Assembly: GCF_024054035.1 (NCBI RefSeq)
Contig: NZ_JAMXQU010000008.1
Location: forward strand, 62,001 to 126,000
From: Asaia lannensis NBRC 102526
GTDB lineage: Bacteria; Pseudomonadota; Alphaproteobacteria; Acetobacterales; Acetobacteraceae
Length of the DNA stretch: 64,000 bases
Direction: 5' to 3'
Shown: positions 27,562 to 35,918 of the stretch, piece by piece
Position numbering within the stretch: position 1 is the stretch's first letter
Layout of the letters: every line of letters begins with the position of its first letter
The notes under the pieces: generated by a model
The model's database searches: none
Seen by the model: only the letters and a program-made list of their open reading frames with translations
Told to the model about the DNA's origin: nothing
Program-made: the position numbers and the translations under genes

Positions 27562-28061
27562 TGCGGCATACCTGAAGGAGCGTTGTCGAATGGGGCGGGG
27601 TCGGACGAGGCCGGGGGCGCGAAACCCGAGGAATCTGTTGGGGCGAGATTGTTCCCGGTAGGCGAGGATGACACTGACTGGCTGGCATGTCGGTCGCGAT
27701 CAGGACGCACTATCCTGTCGCGTCCATTTTCAATGATGGTGACGCTGTTGCCTGCAATCGCCTTGAGGTGCCACGTGCCGACTGTACCGCCCACCGGTAC
27801 GATCAATCCGCGCTCACGACCCGGTATCATGAAAATCGCACTGCCATGTCCGTTATGATCGATGATCGCTGAAAGGCGCGGCGTGCCGCTCAGCGCAGCC
27901 TTGCTCAGCGCAGGACGGCGCGACGGACTGAAAAGTGGGCGGGCAAGGCTTTGTTGCTGCCATGATGTCATGTCGTCAGCACAGGCATAGGGCATGGCGC
28001 AGATCGCAGAGCCAATACAGAGCCATGTCATGAGAAGCGAGAACGAGGCATGTCGTCTCAT
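27558..28061 (-). CDS. gspN: T2SS GspN/GspC-like periplasmic linker protein
   Basis: 167-aa exported protein with an N-terminal signal segment (FSLLMTWLCIGSAICAMPYACA). The middle, RPLFSPSRRPAL...PRLSAIIDHNG...VGGTVGTWHLKAI, resembles the homology region of GspC/PilP proteins that bind the secretin and join it to the inner-membrane platform. The C-terminus is Pro/Ser-rich. It occupies the place called lsdN in G. diazotrophicus and no other GspC candidate exists in the operon, so it probably does the GspC job. Overlaps neighbours by 4 nt on both sides. The N versus C name is uncertain. Confidence 0.7.
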   Translation of the reverse strand: MRRHASFSLLMTWLCIGSAICAMPYACADDMTSWQQQSLARPLFSPSRRPALSKAALSGTPRLSAIIDHNGHGSAIFMIPGRERGLIVPVGGTVGTWHLKAIAGNSVTIIENGRDRIVRPDRDRHASQSVSSSPTGNNLAPTDSSGFAPPASSDPAPFDNAPSGMPQ

Positions 28062-28660
28062 GGCGCAGGTTCCTGATGCGACGGTGTCGGCGCGGTCTCA
28101 CGCCGAAAAGCGAAAACGCTCATATCGCAGCTCATGGCATTGCCCGCATTGGCGTCTTCCGGCGCATGAAGGTGCAGCCCGTCGATAACCATCGATGGTG
28201 ATGCCCGCTCCACGGCGCCGATAAACGTTACAATGGCAGGATAAGGGGCCAGCAGGGTAATATGCAGGCCGATGCGCCTTGCACCTCTTTCTGTCGACGG
28301 CGTAAGCGTTTCGCTGCTCCCGATCTCGGTTCCGGCTGTCGCGGCGAGATGGGCCAGATGGTCCTGAAGGGTCGCACTTGCAATGGAATCGCTCGCCCCG
28401 TCGATCAGACCCGGTGCTGTGTCCGGCAGGCGTGAGGCAGTTCGACGCAGATGCGGCAGAATGTCCTGCAGATAGGTCATACGCGCAATCGTTTCACGGT
28501 TCAGATCGATATGGGCCGCGCGCTGCATGAAGAAATCGGCCAGTGGCGCGATGACAGAGACCCAGAGCATTAGAGTTGCAAGGCCCAGTAACGCGACCGC
28601 CAGAAACTGCCCGCGACGACCTTTTGGCAGATCACGAATCAGGCGTGCGGCACGGCTCAT
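28058..28660 (-). CDS. gspM: T2SS inner-membrane platform protein GspM (type b)
   Basis: 200-aa bitopic protein with one TM helix (FLAVALLGLATLMLWVSVIA, residues about 19-38), a coiled periplasmic stretch and a small ferredoxin-like domain near the C-terminus (IGLHITLLAPYPAIVTFIGAVE). This is the XpsM/GspM-II type that pairs with PilN-like GspL. It stabilises GspL and the ATPase at the platform. Start and stop overlap gspL and gspN by 4 nt each. Confidence 0.8.
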   Translation of the reverse strand: MSRAARLIRDLPKGRRGQFLAVALLGLATLMLWVSVIAPLADFFMQRAAHIDLNRETIARMTYLQDILPHLRRTASRLPDTAPGLIDGASDSIASATLQDHLAHLAATAGTEIGSSETLTPSTERGARRIGLHITLLAPYPAIVTFIGAVERASPSMVIDGLHLHAPEDANAGNAMSCDMSVFAFRRETAPTPSHQEPAP

Positions 28661-29721
28661 TGTGCGGCTCCTTTGGCGCTGGGCTGTGCAGCCTTGCCGA
28701 TATCGGCACGTATCGAAAACAGGCTTGCTGTCTGTCCTGTAAGGTGGGTCACCGGCGCTACGAAAACCGGATTGTGCAAAAGAGGTGAGGCGCTGAGCGT
28801 CCGTATCAGGCTCGCGGGTTCCCCGGACTGGCCGCTGATCAGCAATTGTCCCTGCTTAAGGCTCAGATCGGTCAGAAAGGTGTCGTCGGGCAGGAGCTCC
28901 GTCAGAACGGAAAGAATTTGCATGGGATCACCGAGACGCGTTCTGGCATCCTGCACCAGTCGCGCGCCTGCGCGTTTTTCCTCGATCATGCGGCGCAGTT
29001 GGCTGGCTTGCAGAGCCGGTGTGCGCAGGCCGGCAATCCGGCTTTCATCGATCGCAAGCCGGTGGCTCTGATGGACCGCACCGACCAGCAGAAAAACTAC
29101 CAGAAGGACACATGCCATAACAGGCAGGGCAAATCTTGGGTCTTTTACCCTGTCCAGCGGCGCGCTCTGCCGGAGCAGGGCAATACGCGCCGAGCCATGG
29201 TCGTTTTCAAGCCAGTCCGGCGTGATGCCCATGGAGGTCAGCTGGTCCATGACCGGATCGACCAGATGACGCGGTGCGATCCAGAGTGCGAGAACAATCT
29301 GGTTGAGTGCTGTGTCACGGTGCAGGAGCGTTTGAGCCCAGAACAGGGCATCAGCAGGAAATGGCGTGAGCCGGTCCATCTCGAAACGAAGGACCGCATC
29401 GAGATCGTGCTCTGCAGCAAGAGGCAGAGTGACGCTGCGCTGCATGATCTGTCCTTCTGGTAAAACGAGAATACAACGAGGCGCAGGTGCCCATTTCCCG
29501 ACTATCTTCTGCGCCTGTTCCCGAGGCCCGATTGAGGTCCCGGTGTCATTCGTTAGCGGCACGGTTTCTCGGTCCGTGTGGAGGAAGAAGGTTAATCCTT
29601 CCGGTCCGGTCCGGACCTGCATGACAGGGCGTGCGGGCAGAATGACCGTCTTTGCGAAACGTTCCGGAATCAATGCGTATAACTGACGTCCCCACCAGTG
29701 CAGAAACAGGCCGATCGCCAT
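28657..29721 (-). CDS. gspL: T2SS inner-membrane platform protein GspL
   Basis: 354-aa bitopic protein. The N-terminal cytoplasmic half (RCILVLPEGQIMQRSVTLPL, VLRFEMDRLTPFPAD) is the actin-like domain that holds the ATPase GspE. One TM helix (FALPVMACVLLVVFLLVGAV, about residues 203-222) leads to a PilN-type coiled and ferredoxin-like periplasmic part (LTELLPDDTFLTDLSL). It works with GspM. A 19-bp gap separates it from gspJ upstream, and it overlaps gspM by 4 nt. Confidence 0.87.
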   Translation of the reverse strand: MAIGLFLHWWGRQLYALIPERFAKTVILPARPVMQVRTGPEGLTFFLHTDRETVPLTNDTGTSIGPREQAQKIVGKWAPAPRCILVLPEGQIMQRSVTLPLAAEHDLDAVLRFEMDRLTPFPADALFWAQTLLHRDTALNQIVLALWIAPRHLVDPVMDQLTSMGITPDWLENDHGSARIALLRQSAPLDRVKDPRFALPVMACVLLVVFLLVGAVHQSHRLAIDESRIAGLRTPALQASQLRRMIEEKRAGARLVQDARTRLGDPMQILSVLTELLPDDTFLTDLSLKQGQLLISGQSGEPASLIRTLSASPLLHNPVFVAPVTHLTGQTASLFSIRADIGKAAQPSAKGAAQ

Positions 29722-29740
29722 CAGTGGATACTCCTGCGCA

Positions 29741-30325
29741 TCAGGGCATGGCCTCTAGTCTTGTGGCGATGACAATATCAGGCCAGCGCCGTGAGCTATC
29801 GGCTGAAAAAACGAGGCGTAGACGCACCAACTCGGGTAGGCCGGTGCCATACCATGTCGATCTCCATTGCCCGGCGGCATAATACTGGCAGTCGAACCCG
29901 GCCACGCCGGAGAGCAGCCGCGAAGCGTGGGGAGCGGCTGCAGGTTCGATGACATGGCGATAAGGTGCCCAGATGAGCACGATATGCCCGTTGCGATCGA
30001 GTGAAACCTGCATGGTGGCGCGTGCATCGGGGCGGTTGTCGAGCGCGGCTGGAGGCGTGCCACGCCATGAGAGACCGTGCGGTCCCCCGGTAAAAACCGG
30101 GCCATCCCGCCCATTGCCCGGATCTGCTGTGGCAACAATCTGTCTGAGCAGACGATCTGCGGCATAGAGATCGTCCTGCGATGACAGCATGACACGCTGG
30201 CGTTCGAAAACCCGTGTCGCTGCATCGAACCCCTGGTGCAGGACGAACAGCACGAGCGAAAACACGACCAGTGCGACCAGCAGTTCGAGCAGGGTAAAGC
30301 CGCTTTCGGCACGTCGGGCTGTCAT
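29741..30325 (-). CDS. gspJ: T2SS minor pseudopilin GspJ
   Basis: 194-aa minor pseudopilin of the pseudopilus tip. The prepilin peptidase site is AESG|FTLLELLVALVVFSL with Glu5 present. The globular domain contains QDDLYAADRLLRQIV and a C-terminal YYAAGQWRSTWYGTGLPELVRLRL, matching GspJ order and size. Start overlaps gspI by 4 nt. Confidence 0.87.
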   Translation of the reverse strand: MTARRAESGFTLLELLVALVVFSLVLFVLHQGFDAATRVFERQRVMLSSQDDLYAADRLLRQIVATADPGNGRDGPVFTGGPHGLSWRGTPPAALDNRPDARATMQVSLDRNGHIVLIWAPYRHVIEPAAAPHASRLLSGVAGFDCQYYAAGQWRSTWYGTGLPELVRLRLVFSADSSRRWPDIVIATRLEAMP

Positions 30326-30723
30326 GGTGTGCCGCCTGTCGGGCCCGTGCGCAGGCTGGTCAGCGTGACTGAGCGCTCTCCGGTTGCCGTCATGGTGTCT
30401 GGCCAGGATTCCGTTACGCGCACATGATAGAGCGTGGCATGACTGTTGCTTTCCACGGGAGTCATGGTGATGCGCCAGTGGAAATGATGGCCGTCCTCAC
30501 CACTCCGGGTATAGGCGCCGGGTGTCATGCCATGACCGATGGCCTCCATGTGCGATTGTGCCCGTGACAAAGCTTCTCGTGTGGCAGCCGTCACATGTCC
30601 GGCGGTTACACCACCCAGCATGCCTTCATAGAGCGCGCCAAGAGACAGGGCGACGATCATGAGAGCAATCAGAACCTCGATCAGGGTAAAGCCGTCGTCG
30701 TTCCGCTTGGGTCGTGTTGTCAT
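30322..30723 (-). CDS. gspI: T2SS minor pseudopilin GspI
   Basis: 133-aa minor pseudopilin. The cleavage motif is NDDG|FTLIEVLIALMIVALSL, then the RAQSHMEAIG-like region and a short beta domain including GEDGHHFHWRITM. It nucleates the tip complex with J and K. Overlaps of 4 nt with both gspH and gspJ imply coupled translation. Confidence 0.87.
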   Translation of the reverse strand: MTTRPKRNDDGFTLIEVLIALMIVALSLGALYEGMLGGVTAGHVTAATREALSRAQSHMEAIGHGMTPGAYTRSGEDGHHFHWRITMTPVESNSHATLYHVRVTESWPDTMTATGERSVTLTSLRTGPTGGTP

Positions 30724-31202
30724 CCTCCGGCGCTCTCCACGGCACCCGTCAGCCAGTTCACACCAAGCGTGGCCTGACTTGCGCCACGGCTCAGATGAAG
30801 AACAGGACCCGAAGCGCTGCCATCGGGGTAGAAACGGTATGTGCTGACAGTGATCGGGCGTATCGAAAGAGGAGGCAGGGCGCGTGGCGGCGCGCCATCC
30901 ACCCTGTAAAGCCCTGTGGCTGGGGAAAAAACGACAGACTGGACCTGTCCGGTATAAAGCGCCCGCGCATGAGCCTCACGCAGCGAGGATGCAATCTGGC
31001 GAACCCCCTGCCGCAGTTCGAGACGCGCAGGATGAAGCGGGCCATGGCCGATCGCGATGGCCCCGATCACGCCCATGATGACAAGCACCACGAGCATTTC
31101 TAGCAGCGTGAAACCGGCAGCGTTGTCGGCTGTGGAGGGTCCAGCAGGCCGGAGCATGATGCGCGCCCGGTCAGGAGAGGGCAAGGGCCGGTTACTGGGC
31201 AA
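30720..31202 (-). CDS. gspH: T2SS minor pseudopilin GspH
   Basis: 160-aa pseudopilin with a rather long 29-residue leader before NAAG|FTLLEMLVVLVIMGVIG. The body (LRQGVRQIASSLREAHARAL, VDGAPPRALPPL) is the GspH fold that connects the tip complex to the GspG filament. It overlaps gspF by 11 nt and gspI by 4 nt. A shorter start at an internal Met (residue 16) is possible and would reduce the leader to a more typical size. Confidence 0.83.
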   Translation of the reverse strand: MPSNRPLPSPDRARIMLRPAGPSTADNAAGFTLLEMLVVLVIMGVIGAIAIGHGPLHPARLELRQGVRQIASSLREAHARALYTGQVQSVVFSPATGLYRVDGAPPRALPPLSIRPITVSTYRFYPDGSASGPVLHLSRGASQATLGVNWLTGAVESAGG

Positions 31203-32442
31203 GGTCGTTCAGGCTCAGCATGGCAAGAAGCAGAGAGGAGACGATACCGGCCACCGCCAATCCCATGACAATAGTGATGGCTGGCACGAGTATGGCGACG
31301 AGACGTTGTATGGCCAGCTTTGCCTGATCCTCATGGATATCTGCGGCGCGCAGGGCCATCGGACCCAGACGCGCTGTTTCCTCGCCCAGCTGGAGAAGGT
31401 GGACCAGTCGCACTGGAAAAATCCCGGCCTGCGCGAGAGAGGCAGAGAGGCCTCCACCTGAGCGTGCTGTGTTGCTGGCCTCTGTAATGGCCCTTGTAGC
31501 TGCGCTATTGCCGAGCGCATCGCGCACAATGCCGAGTGCCGTCAGCAGCGGCACCCCATTGACCAGCAGGGTTCCCAGAATACGGGCAAACCGCGCAGCG
31601 AGGACTTCGCGCATCAGGGCACCGAGACCGGGCAGACGCAACAGCATGGTATCGGCGCTGTGCCGGATAGAGGGGCGACGCAAGGCGATACGCACGACCA
31701 GACCGAACCCAAGAAAAACGAGAAGCAGCACGGTCCCATACTGGCCGAGCCAGGCTCCTGCGGCGGTCAGAAGCCGCGTCGAGGCTGGCAGGGTTGCGCC
31801 ATTCTGTTCGAAAAGCGGGGTGAATTGCGGCAGCACCTTCGTCAGCAGCAAGGTTACGGAGCCTATAGCGGTCAGGGTGAGAATGGCAGGGTAAATCATG
31901 GCCGATTGTACGGTGCTGGCCAGAGCGCGCTCCCGTTCGAGTAGGGTCGCCAGTCGATCCATCGTCGGGGTAAGATCTCCCGATGCTTCGGCTGCTCTTA
32001 CCATGCCGAGATAGAGCGGCGGAAAACTGCCGGGGGCGGAGGACAGTGCGAGATGCAGGGCCTGACCGCCGCGTATCCTGTCGCGTACGCCCTGCATAAC
32101 GTTGGTAGTTCGCGTATTTCCTGCCGTCTCGGCAAGAAAACGCAGTGCGCGGTCCATGTCCTGGCCGGCACCCAGCATCACGGCAAGCTCACGCGTGACA
32201 GCAGACAGTTCCGCACGCGTCAGGGAGCGTCTTGCGAGAGAAATTCCGGCGAAAGACGGTCCCTGTTTCAGCCCCCGGGCAATGAGGCTTCCTGTGGAAC
32301 GTTCTCCTGCCGCGCCGACATGGATGGGCATATGGCCCATCTGCCTGAGCTGCGCGATGGCCGCATCGCGTGTTACGGCGCTCAGTGTGCCTGAGAGCAT
32401 TGTGCCTTGTCTGTCGATTGCCCTGTATGGAAACTCTGCCAT
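31192..32442 (-). CDS. gspF: T2SS inner-membrane platform protein GspF
   Basis: 416-aa polytopic platform protein with two duplicated GspF domains (LTRAELSAVTRELAVMLGAG at about 71; LRLPGLGALMREVLAARFAR at about 267) and three TM segments (about 170-190, 220-240, 380-405). It forms the rotor-like core that couples GspE ATP hydrolysis to pseudopilus growth. The N-terminal FPYRAIDRQGTMLSGTL is standard for the family. A 23-bp gap separates it from gspE. Confidence 0.92.
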   Translation of the reverse strand: MAEFPYRAIDRQGTMLSGTLSAVTRDAAIAQLRQMGHMPIHVGAAGERSTGSLIARGLKQGPSFAGISLARRSLTRAELSAVTRELAVMLGAGQDMDRALRFLAETAGNTRTTNVMQGVRDRIRGGQALHLALSSAPGSFPPLYLGMVRAAEASGDLTPTMDRLATLLERERALASTVQSAMIYPAILTLTAIGSVTLLLTKVLPQFTPLFEQNGATLPASTRLLTAAGAWLGQYGTVLLLVFLGFGLVVRIALRRPSIRHSADTMLLRLPGLGALMREVLAARFARILGTLLVNGVPLLTALGIVRDALGNSAATRAITEASNTARSGGGLSASLAQAGIFPVRLVHLLQLGEETARLGPMALRAADIHEDQAKLAIQRLVAILVPAITIVMGLAVAGIVSSLLLAMLSLNDLAQ

Positions 32443-32465
32443 GATGTGTCGGTCCCGTGCGCTGC

Positions 32466-34148
32466 TCAGGACGTCGCGCGCACGCTGCGCATGACGTCAT
32501 CCAGCGTGGTTTCCCCTTCGACTGCCGCACGCAACCCGGCATCGAGCAGCGTTTCCATGCCTGCATCGACGGCCGCGCGTTCGATCGCCAGATGGTCTGC
32601 CTTCTCGAAAATCAGGCGTTCGACAGTCGTATCGGGTTCCAGCAATTCGGCGATGGCCAGTCGCCCCCGATATCCTGTATGGCGACACGAATTGCAGCCT
32701 GCTGCGTGATACAGGGTGAGTTTCCCGCTTGTTGCGAAACGGTCCAGACGCAGTGTCTCGATCAGGGCTGGCGGGGGTGTATAGGGTGTCTTGCAGGCCG
32801 GGCAGAGCCTGCGCACGAGGCGCTGCGCCAGTATGCCGCGCAGCACCGCGGTCATGAGGTAATCCTCTACCCCCATATCGCGCAGGCGGATAATGGCAGC
32901 GGCGGCAGAATTGGTATGCAGGGTCGACAGAACGAGATGGCCTGTCAGGGCTGCCTGAACCGCGATCTGTGCCGTTTCGCGGTCGCGTATCTCGCCCACC
33001 ATGATCACATCCGGATCCTGACGCAGAATGGCGCGCAGAAGGGCTGCGAAATCCAGCCCGATCTGGGGTTTGACCTGCACCTGATTGATACCGCCGAGCT
33101 GGTATTCGACCGGATCCTCAATCGTGACGACCTTGCGTGTAACGGCATTGAGATCGGAAAGGCCGGTATAAAGCGTGGTGGTCTTGCCCGACCCTGTCGG
33201 ACCAGTGACCAGAACGATACCGTTGGGCAGATCGAGCAGTGAGCGCAGACGCGTCACGATGCGTGGAGGAACGCCGAGCGTGGCATAGTCGAAGCGTGTG
33301 CTCGACCGGTCCAGTACGCGCAGGACCAGTGTTTCGCCATGCAGGGAGGGGATGGTCGATACACGAAAATCGACTTCATGTCCGCGTACGACGAGCCTTA
33401 TACGTCCGTCCTGTGGCAGACGCCGCTCTGCGATATCCAGACGTGCCATGACTTTTACGCGTGAGAGAACTGCAGGGATGAGCGAGGCCGCCAGTGTCTC
33501 TGCTTCATGCAGTACGCCATCATAGCGATAGCGCACACGCAGTCTGTCTTCGAAAGGCTCGATATGAATATCCGACGCATGCGTCTCGACGGCGCGATTG
33601 ATGATCTGGCTTACGAGCCGGATCACGGGAGCTTCCGAAGCAAGATCTTTCAGGCGTTCGGCATCGTCTTCCAGCGGTGCGCCCTGCGTCTCGTCGGGTG
33701 TGGGAGGGACATCCTGCGGGTAAAGGCGATCGAGCGCGGCTTCCAGCTCGACGGGACGGGCCACACAGGGGACAATGTCGAGACCGGTGGCCGTGGCGAG
33801 TGCAGTCTGGGTGAAGCTGTCGAGCGGGTCACGCATGGCGAGAGCAAGCGTGTTATCCTCGATAGAGAGGGGCACCACATGCGCATCCCGCAAAAAACGC
33901 GGTGACAGACGATCGGGCAGAACCGGTTCCTGCGGATACAGGGCAGGTTCGACGAGGGGAATGTCGAGCAGCTCGGCATAACTTGTCGTCATCACTGCCT
34001 CGGATACGAGACCGAGTTGCAGCAGGATACGGTCGAGGCGACCGCCACTCTGCTCGGCGGCCCGCGCGGCCCTGTCGAGGGCACGGCGGTCGCAGCGTCC
34101 CCGTTCAAGAAGCAGCGTAGCGAGTGCGTCGATCATCGTATCAGTCAT
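32466..34148 (-). CDS. gspE: T2SS traffic ATPase GspE
   Basis: 560-aa cytoplasmic hexameric ATPase. The N-terminal N1E/N2E domains bind GspL; the Walker A is GPTGSGKTTT with Lys322, the Asp box is near RLPQDGRI, the Walker B is DVIMVGEIRD, and a zinc tetracysteine (CPAC...CNSC) lies near residue 440-475, as in GspE proteins. Start overlaps gspO by 8 nt; a second Met four codons later would shorten the overlap. Length and order match lsdE. Confidence 0.94.
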   Translation of the reverse strand: MTDTMIDALATLLLERGRCDRRALDRAARAAEQSGGRLDRILLQLGLVSEAVMTTSYAELLDIPLVEPALYPQEPVLPDRLSPRFLRDAHVVPLSIEDNTLALAMRDPLDSFTQTALATATGLDIVPCVARPVELEAALDRLYPQDVPPTPDETQGAPLEDDAERLKDLASEAPVIRLVSQIINRAVETHASDIHIEPFEDRLRVRYRYDGVLHEAETLAASLIPAVLSRVKVMARLDIAERRLPQDGRIRLVVRGHEVDFRVSTIPSLHGETLVLRVLDRSSTRFDYATLGVPPRIVTRLRSLLDLPNGIVLVTGPTGSGKTTTLYTGLSDLNAVTRKVVTIEDPVEYQLGGINQVQVKPQIGLDFAALLRAILRQDPDVIMVGEIRDRETAQIAVQAALTGHLVLSTLHTNSAAAAIIRLRDMGVEDYLMTAVLRGILAQRLVRRLCPACKTPYTPPPALIETLRLDRFATSGKLTLYHAAGCNSCRHTGYRGRLAIAELLEPDTTVERLIFEKADHLAIERAAVDAGMETLLDAGLRAAVEGETTLDDVMRSVRATS

Positions 34149-34911
34149 AGGCTTGCCCTATGATCTGAAAGAGCCATCCGCCCCATAGCGCCAGAGCAAG
34201 GCCGGGTCCGAACGGGAGCCTCGTGCCTGAGGCGAGCGTCCCTTTTTGCGTGAGCCAGGCGCCTGCGAGAGTAAGGAGCGCGCCGGACCCCAGGATTTCC
34301 GGCAGGAGAGCAGGGCCGAGCCATCCACCACCCGCCGCCAGAAGCTTGGCATCGCCTCCGCCCAGACCCTCACGACCGCGCAGTCTGCGGTACACCAAGG
34401 CCACAGCCTCCAGCATCAGCCAGGCAAGAAGTGCAGCAATGCTGTGGAGATGAAACACATCCCTGCCACGCAGTGTGGCAAAACACAGCCCCGTACCGAG
34501 AAGCGGCATGGTCAGATAATCGGGCAGTGTGAAGCTGCGCAGATCGACCGCTGCAAGTAATAAAAGCCACCAGCCGAACAGGCAGCCTTCGATCATGAGC
34601 CGCGAGATATCCATGATACCGGGGCCGGAATGCACGGCTATATCGGCAGCACCGGCAATGGCAAGGGCGGCAATCTCCACCGCCGGATGAAAAGGGTCGA
34701 TCGGGGCCTGACAGTGCCGGCATTTGCCGCGCTGTATGGCATAACTCACAAGCGGTACGAGATCGCGCGCAGCCAGAATGCCATCGCACACAGGGCAACG
34801 CGAGCGTATGAAGAATGGTGAGCGTCCCTCAGGCAAGCGCCATGCGAGAACCCCGAGAAACGAGCCGATAAAGGGCGAGGCAATAACCAGATCCGTTGCG
34901 ATCGAGAGCAT
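34141..34911 (-). CDS. gspO: Prepilin peptidase / N-methyltransferase GspO (A24 family)
   Basis: 256-aa polytopic aspartic protease that cuts and N-methylates the five pseudopilins of this operon. The N-terminal zinc tetrad is CPVC...CRHC, the N-terminal domain ends with HPAVEIAA, and the two catalytic Asp lie in DLRSFTLPDYLTMPL and GGGDAKLLAAGG. About seven TM helices. It is placed between gspG and gspE, as in acetic acid bacteria. Confidence 0.93.
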   Translation of the reverse strand: MLSIATDLVIASPFIGSFLGVLAWRLPEGRSPFFIRSRCPVCDGILAARDLVPLVSYAIQRGKCRHCQAPIDPFHPAVEIAALAIAGAADIAVHSGPGIMDISRLMIEGCLFGWWLLLLAAVDLRSFTLPDYLTMPLLGTGLCFATLRGRDVFHLHSIAALLAWLMLEAVALVYRRLRGREGLGGGDAKLLAAGGGWLGPALLPEILGSGALLTLAGAWLTQKGTLASGTRLPFGPGLALALWGGWLFQIIGQAYD

Positions 34912-34920
34912 CGGGGGCGC

Positions 34921-35406
34921 TCAGGGATTGCAGATCATGGCGGCACGGTCTGTGGTATTATGAGCGCCGCGTGAGCAAAGATCGTAGTCATGGCCCGGAC
35001 GCTCTGAAGGCGAGGCGTAGAGATAGGGGTGATGCCATGGATCTTTGGGTTCTGCGCCATCCTTGAGATAGGGGCCGTTCCAGCTCTCCGCCTCTTGCGG
35101 GCGCTCGATAAGCGCATGGAGGCCGTCCTCCGTGCTTGGATAGGCCCCCACATCGAGTTTGTAGAGGTCGAGAACTTCCCCCAGTCTCTGGATCGATTGA
35201 TGGGCGACGGAATTGCGTGCGCCGCCGAGTTGTCTGAGTGCGGCCGGGGCAACGAGGCCGATCAGCAAGCCAAGTATGGCGATGACCACGAGCAGTTCGA
35301 GTAGGGTGAACCCGCTCTCCTGTGTATCGCTTTGGCAACGGTCATCCCGATTGTGCGGAGGGGAGGTACAAAGGCGAAGAATACGCAACAGAGACGTTTC
35401 AGACAT
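34921..35406 (-). CDS. gspG: T2SS major pseudopilin GspG
   Basis: 161-aa major pseudopilin, the filament subunit and first gene of the secretion operon. Cleavage site TQESG|FTLLELLVVIAILGLL with Glu5. The body has the GspG hallmarks: LGEVLDLYKLDVGAYPSTEDGLHAL, then PYLKDGAEPKDPWHHPY and a C-terminal Ca2+-binding-type loop (YDLCSRG). The leader before the cleavage site is unusually long (about 32 residues); an internal start was not found. A 94-bp gap to a divergent transglycosylase gene must hold its promoter. Confidence 0.9.
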   Translation of the reverse strand: MSETSLLRILRLCTSPPHNRDDRCQSDTQESGFTLLELLVVIAILGLLIGLVAPAALRQLGGARNSVAHQSIQRLGEVLDLYKLDVGAYPSTEDGLHALIERPQEAESWNGPYLKDGAEPKDPWHHPYLYASPSERPGHDYDLCSRGAHNTTDRAAMICNP

Positions 35407-35500
35407 GGAAAATTCCGCAATAAAATAAGCTGGGAGAAAAAGCCTGTGTCCGGCCGGTATTTTCCGGATAAATGGGCTGTGGCGATGAAGGGGAAATGCG

Positions 35501-35911
35501 ATGCCGGTTGCCTATGCGCAGTGCATGATGGTTGTAGCCTCGCTCTACCATTTGCCCCCTCGTGTGCTGCCAGCCATACTGGGTGTGGAAAACGGTCGTA
35601 ACGGTCTCGTGCATCATAATACCAACGGCACGGACGATCTGGGACTGATGCAGGTCAATACGCGCTGGGTGATGCCCATTGCGCAATTCACCCATACGAT
35701 GCCCGCTTTCGTCTATCGTAATCTTCGTATCAGCCCGTGTTACAATATCAGTGCGGCTGGTGCGATCATGCGTTTGTATCTGAATGAAACGCATGGCGAT
35801 CTCATGCGTGCCGTAGGCAATTATCATTCCCATACGCTTGCGCTCAACCGCGCCTATCAGCAGCAGGTGCTCGGTTCTGCACGTCATCTGTTCCAGTCCA
35901 TGCATCCCTGA
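35501..35911 (+). CDS. Small SLT-type lytic transglycosylase
   Basis: 136-aa lytic transglycosylase of the VirB1/IagB type, which cuts peptidoglycan to make room for envelope machines. The catalytic Glu is in ILGVENGRNG, followed by GLMQVNTRW and NYHSHTLALNRAY, the SLT consensus blocks. The N-terminus is short, and no clear signal peptide cleavage site is seen, though residues 1-20 are mildly hydrophobic. Start at 35501 has AAGGGGA upstream. The gene is divergent from gspG and convergent with levanase (7-bp gap), inside the levan/T2SS locus. A role in T2SS assembly is inferred from position. Confidence 0.8.
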   Translation: MPVAYAQCMMVVASLYHLPPRVLPAILGVENGRNGLVHHNTNGTDDLGLMQVNTRWVMPIAQFTHTMPAFVYRNLRISPCYNISAAGAIMRLYLNETHGDLMRAVGNYHSHTLALNRAYQQQVLGSARHLFQSMHP

Positions 35912-35918
35912 ACCGGCC

